This document shows, piece by piece, positions 23,829-35,023 of a DNA stretch of 64,000 nucleotides. A program made the translations under genes and the position numbers. Where the stretch lies: the NCBI GenBank assembly GCA_021234155.1, contig JAJEKV010000200.1, positions 88,001 to 152,000 of the forward strand. Direction: 5' to 3'. Position 1 is the stretch's first letter. Every line of letters begins with the position of its first letter. The DNA comes from Isoetes taiwanensis. Lineage: Eukaryota; Streptophyta; Lycopodiopsida; Isoetales; Isoetaceae. The notes below the pieces were generated by a model. The model was not told the DNA's origin. It ran no database searches and worked only from the letters and a program-made list of their open reading frames with translations.

Positions 23829-25483
23829 CGTCGAAGCCATTTGTAAATAAAGCAGCCCGGGCCGGAATATATAACGACTGCAAGTCAGCAATCCAACCAT
23901 GTGATTGCAGGCCGGAATATATAACGATTCCAGGTCAGTATATCTTTCGCTGTATAAGCCGCTCTAAGATGGAGATGAGTTTTTTTATGTTTATAGTCAC
24001 TAAAAGTGTTTCATCCCTTGTAAATGTATAAAGCAATTTAAGCCTTCTAGCAAGTTTCTTTCTCAAGAATAAAATGTGCTGTAATATTCTCTCAATGAGT
24101 ATGTCTTCCTTGCTCTAGTGCATGTAGGAAGTTCATAAGCCCAAAGTTACCCGATAAAAATTCCCCTCGTGTTTTTAAGCCTGACTATAGGGCCATCATC
24201 TTGGTATGGGTATGGAACACGTGATTCTAAAAGGGCATGGCAAAACTTTAACGTGTTTTCTATTGCGCATTCTAGTGAGAACAACTTGGAATTGGGATTT
24301 CTATTCATTGCATAAGCTACAAAGTGCTTGAACATTGGTAGATAGTATTTATTAGATACCTTATTTCATTGTAGTGATTGTTGAACATTTGTTACTAGAT
24401 TTGTAACCAAAGTCGAAATTTCTCAAATGAGGGCCTTAAGCTTTAGAATTTATCATCAAATCATTGATGCATTCATGTGCAACAATTTAAAGCATCTACA
24501 AATCTTTAAAGAAATTTCTTGGTAAATAATAAGATGTGGACATTCAATGTAAAGTGAATGGGTAGGACCATAGAGCAATGTCGCTTTGGTGGATACATCT
24601 AATAGGCCAGTTATTTTTTAGAAGTCACTGAAGGAAACTTCGATGCTGCTAAGCAACTGCTAGATATCTTCTCCTTGCATCGAGCTGTTTGCTCTTCTGC
24701 ACTATTTGGGCATCGGGCACTCTTCCATTCCTTCTTGTTTGCATCCTTATCCTTTGCTCTCATCTGGCTACAGATTGTCACATGACTACTATTTTTTTTT
24801 TCTTTGTTTTTTTTTTGAAGTTTTTTTTCTTTTTCTTTTTTTTTTTTAAGTTTCTTTGTTTTTTTCTTTTTCTTTTTCTTTTTGAAGGATGACATCTTAG
24901 AGGAAGAATGGAGTGACAAAAACGAAGAAAAGGGAATGTCACTCCAGGCTGGTAAAAGGATGTTGCAGTTAACATTGCATGGATATCAAGCTCCTTCTGG
25001 AAAAGATTATAGACTAGGCTAATGTCTACATGGGATATATGAGCTGAGGCACTGTACCATTCAATAAAGGAGCTAGTGGCCATGTTGCACTTGTAGCTGG
25101 GGTTACGAAATGATAAGTGAAGCGCCTTTGGAACTTGCAAATGTACTGGGGTTATGCATCTATTTATAAAGAAACCCTAATTCTGGAATTCTAGGGTTTG
25201 GAGAACTTTGAGTTTGGAAAACTATATGGTGTTTCTAAGCTAATTGGATGTCAAAAACATGTTTTAGATAGTCTAAGGGCAATGCAATAATTTTCAGGTC
25301 ATTTGGAGTTGTAAGTATCAGATTTTTTGTTGCTCTAGAGTTGCGCCAGGAAGCATCTTGAGAAGGCTAAAAGTGATTCTGACGCAAGTTTTGGTTGTTT
25401 GATGGGCAAGATGAATCCAAAATGTGAAAGTAAGGGCACATCTTAATTAGCCTAGACACATACTTATTTTCAAAAATTCATAT
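23829..25483. other. Intergenic sequence with polypyrimidine tract
   Basis: No gene is recognised. A duplicated phrase (GGCCGGAATATATAACGA at 23860 and 23911) lies just after MYB gene 1. A long T-rich tract (24788-24886) creates spurious long Lys-rich or Phe-rich open frames on both strands. Confidence 0.5.
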
Positions 25484-26243
25484 GTAGCAAAATAACAGGG
25501 GGTTCCAGGGGGGTCTGATATGGATGTATTCCTGAAACCATAGACCATATATCCCTAAAACAATTAAATGGGTTCTTATAAAAAAAAAACATAGATTCAA
25601 GATAAAAAATAATCACATTAGCTCATTGGATATATTGGTTAAAGTAGTTTTATTAGGACATTGAGTTATTTTGATAGAGGTTCGAGCCCCTGTATTTCAT
25701 ATTCTAAAATCTTAGGCAAAGCCGTATAGAGGTTTGCTATTCTATCAAAACCTTAGACAAAATCGTATTTCATATTTCAAAATCATAGGCGCCTCTAATC
25801 ATAAATGACTATAAATAGAAGAGGCTTTAACATATGATCTGGGTCGTAGGATCGACGAATCCAATGACCATGGTAGTCCAGGTGCACTTCATTTAGAATG
25901 TAGCAAAATAATAGGGGGTTCCAGGGGGGTCTGATATGGATGTAAAAAAAACAATTCCTAAAATCATAGACTATATATCCCTAAAACAATTAAATGGGTT
26001 GTTATAAAAAAAAAACATAGATTCAAGATAAAAAATAATCACATTATCTCACTGGATATATTGGTTAAAGTAGTCTTACTAGGACATTGAGTTATTTTGA
26101 TAGAGGTTCGAGCCCCCGTATTTCATATTCTAAAATCTTAGGCAAAGCCATATAGAGGCTTGCTATTCTATCAAAACCTTAGACAAAATCGTATATCGTA
26201 TTTCATATTTCAAAATCATAGGCGCCTCCAATCATAAATGACT
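25484..26243 (+). repeat. 416-bp direct duplication with tRNA-like promoter boxes
   Basis: A unit starting GTAGCAAAATAACAGGGGGT (25484) recurs at 25900 with few changes. Both copies end in a shared ATAAATGACTA. Each copy contains an A box-like TAGCTCATTGGATATATTGG (copy 1 about 25618; copy 2 has TATCTCACTGG at about 26045). About 55 bases later each has a B box-like GAGGTTCGAGCCCC. This arrangement suggests a tRNA-derived SINE. Copy 2 stops exactly at the Helitron-like end at 26245. Confidence 0.8.
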
Positions 26244-26244
26244 A

Positions 26245-26272
26245 CTAGTTATGGTGTCCGGCGTTGCCGGGC
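26245..26272 (-). mobile_element. Helitron-like 3' terminus (minus strand)
   Basis: Read on the minus strand, a hairpin CCGGCAACGCCGG (26258-26270) is followed by ACACCATAA, then CTAG at 26248-26245 and a T. This matches the structure at 20920-20950 in the opposite orientation. The body would extend to higher coordinates. Its 5' end was not found. Confidence 0.5.
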
Positions 26273-28137
26273 TTTAATAGCGATCTTAAGGGACGCGACT
26301 ATGAATGTTGAATTGTGGATATATAGTGCGTTGTAACTGACAATTCCCTTTGATAACTTGATAAGATGTTTATGCTGTTTATGCATCATAATTGAAGAGT
26401 TTTATTGAACAATAAAATGAATAGGTTGTTAAATTTTTTGTTTGCGCGTTCAACGATTGAATACTATCCCATCTTGTTACCCATACTGGTGGCCATTGAT
26501 TCATTATGTAAAGCAAAGACTTTGAAAGGCATGGTTGCTTCAAATATATCCAATCTATTGAGCTATGAAAAACTGTGATGATCCTTGCTGTGATTTCGAT
26601 CTATTCAATCAACCTTGCTCAGCTAGTTAGGCTTGGTTTTCTAGTCACATAATGAATGCAAAAATGTGCAAGGGGAATGTAAGAAATGGACTCTAATAAC
26701 ATGATATATGGTACTTTATGTATTTAAGGAACATATCCATTTGGGTCGAAATGGTAACATGCTATACAATACTTATGCATAATACCAATGGCAATGTTTG
26801 AAGAGGGGGTACCAATGGCAATGTTTGAAGAGGGGGTTTTCGGCGTCATTGAGAGAGGAGATAGGGATGAGGACGCATTGGTGTCATGGAGGGATTGTGC
26901 TCGTTGTTGAACCATATAGTATAGTTAGTTATTGAACCGAGCATGCCACACAATATCGAGTGTTATGGATAATAAATAGTTCGTGTCTGCACCTAAATAA
27001 CATTTTCCATCACTTTTATTTTATTGGAAGAACGTAAGGGATAGCAAACAGTTTGTATATGCCTTTCCAACATTTTCCATTAGTCTTTTATTTTAATGAA
27101 TGTATGCATAGGACTTATCTTATATTATAGTACCTAACTTTGCTATTGTTGGAGACAATGGACTTGGACAATGAATATATTGGAGAATGTCTTGCTATTC
27201 AGATAGTACTTTGGAGTATGTTGATGGAAAAGGTGGGAACAACCCTGCTACCACATGCACCTAAGTTTTGAGCATTCAAGCGCTCAAATATTGTCATGGC
27301 ATTCATGTCAAGTTGTTAATGAAGAGGTCAAAGGGCTCTGCAATAACATAACCATTTACACATGCCCTATAACCATTTAGGGCGACCCTAAGTGTTGTGC
27401 CTTTATTAAGGTGTATAATACATAGGCCCTATAACCATTTATAGAGGCCCTAAGTGATGTGCCTTTATAACATGTGTAATGGTACAATTATCTATCAAAA
27501 AAGCCATTGAAGAAATAAGCATTTTGCAGATTTTGAGCTTGCCCAAGAAGCGCATGTTTCCAAAGTAAACTATGAAGTTTACTCAAGGTTTAAGAAGAGC
27601 ATTTTGCACTTCTGCAGCTTGCCCAAGAAGCACCTATTCGTTCAATGTAATCAGCATTCCGAGAATGCATGGCAAAATTAATACTTGCAAGGTAATTTGT
27701 AAGGGAACGCGTGAGCCTAGTCTAATGCTGCTACCACTTTAAACCCAACTGCACCATTAATATATCAGGCCAGTGACATAGAGGCGGGGTAACCACGTGT
27801 GTACACACACCCATCCACGCTGCGTCCAGCATTGGAGGACCACTTAACTGTGCATGATGTTGTACCATACAGTACCAATGTCCGATGTTCCAATAATAGC
27901 ATTTACATAGCACTGTGCAAAAACCGTGAGTCTAGACCATCGCCGGCCCCAGAGGTCTATATCAAAGAATTACACCATAGATACTTATATACAATTCACT
28001 ATCATTATGACACATGCCTTAACAAACTCAATCATCAAATAAATTCCATAATACACACTTTATGTAACATGAAAAAGTCCAACCATAGCCTTAATAATGC
28101 AAATGCAACCATCACTACTAAATTAAAGCTAAACGTC
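26273..28137. other. Intergenic sequence with small duplications
   Basis: No gene is recognised. There is a perfect 27-bp tandem duplication (26784-26810 and 26811-26837, ACCAATGGCAATGTTTGAAG and on). Short imperfect duplications lie at 27366-27467 (CCCTATAACCATTTA units) and 27518-27640 (AGCATTTTGCA...GCTTGCCCAAGAAG units). Confidence 0.6.
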
Positions 28138-28154
28138 TACATCTTTCAAAGATT

Positions 28155-29769
28155 TTTTTTTTTATGAACGTGGACCTTTATTACTCAAAAGAATACAAAG
28201 AGTACATGGGGGACTCAAAACCCAGTGGAGAAAATATCCACTAGAGCAACACTACCCACCACATACCTAACATAGAAAAGCAGAGAACACAGATCACCAT
28301 GAGCACCACTGTTTGCTATGAGTAGGTGTGAATCTGAAGATATCGCTCCCAGATGACACTTTTGATGTCATCCTCTAAGGAAGAACACTTGTACGCCTTC
28401 ACAATGCGACTACAAGCATCGCTAAGCACTTGCGTATCTGAAAAGAGCTGTCCCTTGAAGATGAGGAGATTTCGTCTCTTCCAGATGGACCAGATGATCC
28501 AAGCAGATGCTAAGTGGAAAGCCCTCTTTGCCAACTTGTCCCAAGAACTAGGATAGACTGACAATAGGACCTGCTGACTATTCAAGTCACAATGGAAAAG
28601 ACTCAGAAGCCACTGCCAAGCAGGTCGAACATGGTGACACAAGAAAAAGCAGTGCTCAATTGTCTCATCCCTCTGCATGCAGAGAGGGCAGATCACAGAG
28701 ACTTCTGGACGAAACCGATGAACAACAGTGTTTACCCGCCCGCACCTATGAGTGATCTGCCACCATAAAATGGATAGCTTAGGATGAAGCAATTTATCCC
28801 ATACCCATCACCAGACTGCTTTACGATGAGGCTCGGGGATAACTAAAGGCCACTTTGACGATGGAGGCAACACCTCAGGATGAAGCAGGACCACATACAT
28901 CGAGTGCACCAAGTGCTCCTCCTTAACACTGCCATGCACCACCCAGAGCTGGGGAGCCACGTCTTGTGGATGTGGAGGAAGTATAGCAGCTACTTTTTCC
29001 CAAATGCCCCGGTCCCAACGAAGGAGAAGGAACTTCAATTTGAACTCATTCCACGTCAACAATTTTGTCTCATTATACCATGCAGATACCGTGAGCACAC
29101 CTGCTGTTCACCACCGACGTTGCGTCAATGGATGGACAGAAGATACCAAGGGACAATCTGCCTGACCGTCACCCAAAAGGATCCACCAACAACTGGCTGT
29201 AGGATCTGTGTGGGCCATTGGATGGAACTGAAACAAAGTGCGCACAGTCTCCCAAGCAGCTAGCAATCCCTTGAGGAAAGGAGATGCATTAGGATATGGA
29301 GAAAGTGGATAGAATAATGCCCATGGGAGGAGAGGCTTAATGGATGGAGAGCCAAAGGAAATGCACCTTTGTAAAGACTGGTGAATGAGACGCAGACCTG
29401 GAGAATTATCAGCATTATTGAGAATCCGCCATATGAACTTAGAGATCAGCACCTTGCTCTGGAGAAGAAAGTGAATCATCCCCAGCCCCCCACAAAGTTT
29501 AGGCATAATGCACTTCGCCCAACTAACTTTAACATCAGCTCCTTCTTCAGTGCCACCCCAGATGAAGTTCCTGACAATACGAACAATGAGCTGCATCTTT
29601 GTCTGCGGTGCCAGCAAGATGGATGCCATGTAGACATGTGTACCACTCAGAACTGACTTTGCCACAGTTACACGACCAGCCATGGATAACTTAGCCGTGG
29701 ACCACCAAAACAAATGCTTTTCCAACCCCTTAATAATGACATCCCACGCATCTCCAGATGAGAGGTGTA
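28155..29769 (-). mobile_element. 5'-truncated LINE with a perfect 17-bp target duplication
   Basis: The 17-bp sequence TACATCTTTCAAAGATT occurs directly at 28138-28154 and 29770-29786 and brackets the element. A T-run just inside the left copy is the poly(A) tail of a minus-strand insertion. Inside is the C-terminal third of a plant LINE ORF2. The element is about 1.6 kb, as expected when reverse transcription stops early. The intact duplication suggests a fairly recent insertion, although the ORF is already interrupted by frameshifts. Confidence 0.9.
28316..29725 (-). pseudogene. LINE ORF2 C-terminal part with zinc-binding domain
   Basis: From 29725 downward the frame reads LSMAGRVTVAKSVLSGTHVY, FIWGG and LCGGLGMIHF, typical of the region after the reverse transcriptase in plant LINEs. 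Frames at 28808-29098 and 28316-28792 continue it. The last contains the zf-RVT zinc-binding motif (WWQITHRC, then CPLCMQRDETIEHCFFLC) and an endpiece SIWKRRNLLIFKG. At least two frame changes break it. The polymerase and endonuclease domains are missing by 5' truncation. Confidence 0.85.
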
Positions 29770-29786
29770 TACATCTTTCAAAGATT

Positions 29787-31038
29787 CACTAACAACAAGG
29801 TCACTAGCTATATTTAAGACTATAATAATGGTTTAATCTATAACATTAACTATCGTTAAGCTACCCTTACCAATTTCCTCCATACACAATACATGTGCTT
29901 GGTATTTTACCCCTCTTTATATTAACTAATTTCAAAGGTTTTTAAATTATAACTAGCTAGCTTGTTAGACTACTCATGTCGTAATAACTTATAACCATTA
30001 GCATAAACTCTCCTTAAGGCCTCAATCTTTGATAATTTCGAGCCCAACTCTTGCTCCAACCCAACTTTAATAATTTAACTTTAGCTTAATTTTTTTTTTT
30101 AAGCTTAAACCTTATTTTATCACTACCTTACTAACAAACTAATTAATTGTTAACATTTCTCCTTATTTCTCTTCTTCTTCTTCTTCTTATTTCTAACCTA
30201 ACGTGCGTTTAACAGGAACGCGACCTCGGCCTGCAGCTGCCGGAGTTGGCCTCCAGGCCATCGAATCAACCAGGGAAGCACATAAAACTTCCCGTTTTCA
30301 CTTCCTTATAGATTTCTGGATCATTTCGGCCTACTTCTGGCATGAATCGGTTGGTTTCAGGTCAGTTCCTGGCCACCAAGATCAGGTTATTCACAGCCTA
30401 ATTCTACTCCAATCTTCCGGATTTTGCATTCTTTCCACATTTCGGCCTTCCTAAGGCCGAAATCGGCCCATTTTAGGGCGATTCCCATACTTTTTAGACT
30501 ATTCTATTCTATTCTATTCATTCGACAAGATCATGCCGACTCTGCCTGCTGCATGCAAGAGAAATTCCACTGTCTTTGCTAGTTCTGGCTTCATCACTTT
30601 ATTTTACCCATTCTTCAAACGTCCTAACCAATCTAACCCATCCCAGCTTCCTCTACCACGGATTACAGTCACACCTCTTACTATTGCCATGATGGAAATT
30701 TCAGAAAAATATTCAATTTGTTGCCATCCATGCAAACCCAATTATCTCAATATTAAAGAATCACTACCCATGCCGTGCATTCATGTTAACAACCATGCTC
30801 ATACAATCCAATTCTATTCCCAGGCTAGATGCATAACCACAAATTTAAGCAGGCACATAAATGCTACACTAGAAAACCCCAGGTGTAAGTCTTGATCCCC
30901 ACCTGGAATCCCGCTTGCTTCCTCTGCACTCCAACACGCTCCCAAAGTATTGCTCACACCCTGCTCCTTCAGCAATTCGACTGCAATCTATCGCCTTCCA
31001 AATGCTTCACGCTGTACTTGTATTTATTATTAATCACC
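29787..31038. other. Intergenic sequence
   Basis: No gene is recognised. A CTT microsatellite lies at 30173-30189 and an ATTCT run at 30501-30520. Short plus-strand open frames at 30203-31143 show no familiar motif. Confidence 0.4.
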
Positions 31039-31042
31039 AGTA

Positions 31043-31071
31043 GGGTGAAAGTATGCTGGTGGGTAGCAAAA
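31043..31071 (+). repeat. Left terminal inverted repeat of element 2
   Basis: It begins GGGTGAAAGTATGCTGGTGG and is followed inside by several CAGCACC words (31083-31103). It is preceded by the AGTA target copy at 31039-31042. Confidence 0.9.
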
Positions 31072-31513
31072 AAATGCGACCCCAGCACCCAGCACCAGCA
31101 CCCTTCATACTATTTTTTCCACCCTTCACCAATTGAAGTGTAACCTATGCTATGCCCGTCACTTCACATAGGGCGTACCCGTTTCAATCATAACCTTCTT
31201 ACCACCCACCGTAACTAATGACCGTGGACCCGAAGGGTAGCTTAACTTTGAATTTGTAATTTGCAACCGTGCTCCCCACCTTTTGCTACTCCGGCCAAAT
31301 AGCCCGCGGAGAAGAAGCTCGAGAATTTCCGGATTCACTCTAGTATTCCAAAACTCAAATGCCAAAAACTATGGTGAAGAAGGTTGTTAATCCACGCTCG
31401 ACCAAAGAACTCCAATGGATGCCATGCTGTGGTAATGCAAAATGCACTGCCAATTTTGATGGCTTATGGTGCCCTGTTAATTTGTTTTTCTTGATTTCTT
31501 TCAGCCCAGAAGG

Positions 31514-34500
31514 AACGTGCCCCTAAGACCGGACCTGGTTGATTGCCGAACTGAGGAGGACTTCCATGCTTATGCGGGTCTATCAAACGAGGGTGTGCAT
31601 CCCTCTCAATTTCGAACGGATGTGATATCTGCAGCAAAGTATAATGAGGTTTGGGACACCAATGGTATTATTCCCAACAAGACATCCATCGACAAAGTAA
31701 GGCCAGAGCATGAAGAAGCTCTAATTGAGCTGTTGAGCAAGATATACCCAGAAGGGTTGAAGAACAGAGAAGTAAGGAAGACGGTTTCCTTTTTATTTGC
31801 ATTCAACAACTGCCAGAGGGCCAAGCGGATCCGAAAAATTTCAAGGTCAATTGGGCAAAGAATGGCAATGCAAAAAAGCGTAGCCTATTCGAGCAAGGTC
31901 AAGAGTGAACCCAAGATTACCGGTGGCCCCGTGAACACGCAGAGCCAAAGAAATCACAAAGACAAACAAAGACCTAAAAGCATAGCAGAAAAGCCAGCCT
32001 CGGCAGTAATCTGGCCAGAAAATTAGAAGGGAGGTTGTCATTCAGAGTAATCTTGAATGTGTCCAAGAAGATTCTCGGCTTATGGGAAAAATATTTCCGT
32101 CTGGAAAGCATGATCCAAGATATGCAGAAGCCCTAAAATTGCAGCCAGAATGACCTAGTGTCAAAGAAGGAACAGTCGCACAATCTCGCAAAAGGGAAGC
32201 TTCTTCCTACCGCAGAGGGGAAGTTGAAGACCATAAAAGATAATATTGCACGCCTTCAAACAATTGCCAGATCCTAATGCGGTGTCTCTGGCGAGATTCA
32301 TTCTTTGGAGAGGGAGAAAGATATGGCGTAATATATGCAAGTCCCTACTTGAAATGGGGGTGGGCCAATAGATCAAACCCATGTAGAAAAGGTGGTCGCA
32401 CTAATCACCGAGATTGGCAACAACGAGTCCCTCCTTACAAAAGCCCAAAGAAGACTTAGAGAATATCACCAGCCGAGGGAGATGACCAAGAGAAATGATC
32501 ACCGGTCAAGATCACTCCAATACCATTCGATTGCCAATTGGAGATGAGGAGAGATGCTCCACCCGTGGTCTTGCATTCCGGGATGCTTACACCCTCGACT
32601 GCGGATGAAATGTGGACATCATTATCACGTTAGTGCACCAGTTTGCTTATGGAAAAAGGATGTTTGCCTCGAAAGTGCACAGAGACCATTCCTGGGGGTT
32701 AGTGCAGGGAAATAGGTAAGCTTAATACAAGAAAGGTGAAGTGTTGCATCTTTGGAACAACTCACAAAACCGAGAAGAAGATAATTGATGTTGATGAGCA
32801 TGTACCCACAACTCCTGATAGCAGCAGGAAAAGGAAGCAGGTCAACACACCAAAAAGTAAAAGGACCCCAGGATCAGCCAAGCACAAGTCCACAAGGGTT
32901 CACACTCCACAGCCAAGACATGGGAAAAAGGTACATGCCCTGTTTTCGTGCTCGATTTTGAATTGGCGGCATTAGAATTGGACAAAGAACTACCGGTCTT
33001 GGGTCTTCAAAGACACCGGCAAAGACTGGCAAAGACAAAGGTTGGAGACACCAAAGCATGCAGAATCCAAGGGATATTCAAGTAGTACTGATGGTGCCAA
33101 CAATTATAGTATAGTTCCAAATTCTGCAGCTGCCTCTACAAAGGCCTCCTCTAATACTGTTGCTGCAGGGAAGGAAAATGATGGCGAAGATGTCGGCAAT
33201 CGATTGACGGTCGTTAAGCGGTGAACAGTTGACACCTGGCCAAGGGCCGGGAAGGTTGTAGAAGAAGAAAGTGAGGGTGAGTCAGAAAATGACCTTGATG
33301 AGGACGTCCCCATAGAAGTAGCATTTGGAAAGAAAAAACATGGCTAATGTAATTTTGCCTTATGTATTTCAGGCAGGCAAACCTTGATTTTGCAAGACAA
33401 CCCTAAACCATCAGCCAAAAGGTTTTTGTTCAAACAATTAATATATTTGATCCCTGTTTTATTCCACCTTTAATGTGCAAATTTTGGTTTGGATTATTCA
33501 TTCAACTTAGGCTTCAGTAAAACTTGTCTGCTGCAAAAAAGAAGGCGACCAATGGTTATACTTAGTGAATCTGATGAAGAAGACAATACAGATAAAGAAG
33601 TGCCAGCACAAACTCTAACATACAAAAGGTGCATGTTATCCTGTTACATCTCAGAATGTGTATTCTCTACAAATTTCAGTTGTTAATTGGAGCTCATCCT
33701 TGCATGCAGGAGAACAAGTCAGGTCGTGAATGAAGAAACCGAGGACAAAGGCACTGCAAGGGTTACTGATAGCCGGGAAACACCCATACATTGGGGGCAT
33801 GGAGATACTAATAAGGATGTATTTGACTATGGCTATCAGCACTCTCCATCATCTGGTAGCAAAGATAAAGCAGAGTCCAAAGAGGTCGCAAAGAATGTCC
33901 AACACCTCCCCGATAGCCTTCCCGGCCAGAGTCCAAAGACACATCGCCGCCACGACAAGCACGATCAAAGACACATCGACAAGGTTGCAAACGTCCAAGG
34001 ATGGACACCCAGACGGAAGTTGATGGTGCTTGACGTAAATGGTGTACTGGCACAGACACAACAGAGGAGAATGAACGGGAAAATCTTGCCTCCACCACAA
34101 ACGAAGCATGTTGTAAAAGAAACTGCAAATAAGTACCTCATTTGCGCACTGTGGTATCATGAGTTTGTGGAGTGGGCACTCTAGAGGGTTTGATATTGTG
34201 ATTTGGAGTGCTTCTCTACTTCGGAATACAAGGGATATGGTGGATGCATTGTTCCCTGATTTGTAGACCAGATTCTTGAAGGTATATGGTCAAGAGCATT
34301 GCTATGCATGTGAGCATCCAAACAGACCAGAAAAGCAAATTTTTTTCAAGGAGTTGAAGGTTGTACTTGAGGATTTTCCTCAAAATCATGGTATGATTTT
34401 CTTGGTTGATGACAACCTACACAAAGGGTTTCTAAACCCTGCACACACAACCCTTCCCATTATGCCTTTCAAGGGGCAAGAAGAGGACAACTTTTTGCAG

Positions 34501-34744
34501 AAGTTTGTGTGTCCAACTTTGGAATACTTGTTTTCTCATACAGTACAGGAAACGATCTCACAAGTTGACTTCACTGATGCATGGTTGGAACTCCGAGACA
34601 GCTTTGCGATCTTTGGATTACCACCTCAACAACTATCTTGTCTCGGCCTACTATATCCTCAATGCTCCATTAGAAGTACAAAGGCAGTTGCTGGGCACCC
34701 TTCCTGGCGACCAGCATGACTCTGAAAACTTCGATGACTCATGA
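31514..34744 (+). pseudogene. RING-like / FCP1-type HAD protein gene of element 2 (broken)
   Basis: The first block (31517-32026) encodes a 170-residue basic domain (PDLVDCRTEEDFHAYAG...). Shifted frames in 32390-32460 read a helical segment (EIGNNESLLTKAQRRLREY). Near 32620 a KCGHHYHV then CLWKKDVC segment corresponds to the zinc-finger region seen in element 3. A basic linker follows (32736-32935; RKRKQV, SKRTPGSAKHK). The HAD domain (about 34010-34735) has KLMVLDVNGVLAQT (motif I, D-x-N in place of D-x-D), FDIVIWSAS (motif II) and FLVDDNLHKGFLNP (motif IV). Stops near 34182 and 34263 interrupt it. FCP1/SCP-like enzymes act on phosphoproteins such as the RNA polymerase II tail. The role in the transposon is unknown. 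Confidence 0.7.
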
Positions 34745-35023
34745 AGTAACCATTGTACGCTACTTTTTTGTAATATATATGTATGATTACTTTGTCTTAT
34801 CTTGAGTATTGAGTGATCTTGAGTGATGTCTCTAATCTTGAGTGTACAATTTTCTGTAATATATATCAAGCTTACTCTCCAATACTACAAGCATTGTTTC
34901 CAGTCCAATACTACAAACATTGTCTCACAAGCATTGTCTCCAATACAATGATCAAAATTTGAGACAAGTACACAAGTAACTACAGACCTGTTACAATGAT
35001 AAAACAACTAGGTCAAAGCATAT

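Noticed and set aside
24611-25140. Long Lys-rich open frames on the minus strand
   Set aside because: They come from a T-rich low-complexity tract at 24788-24886 and have no domain character.
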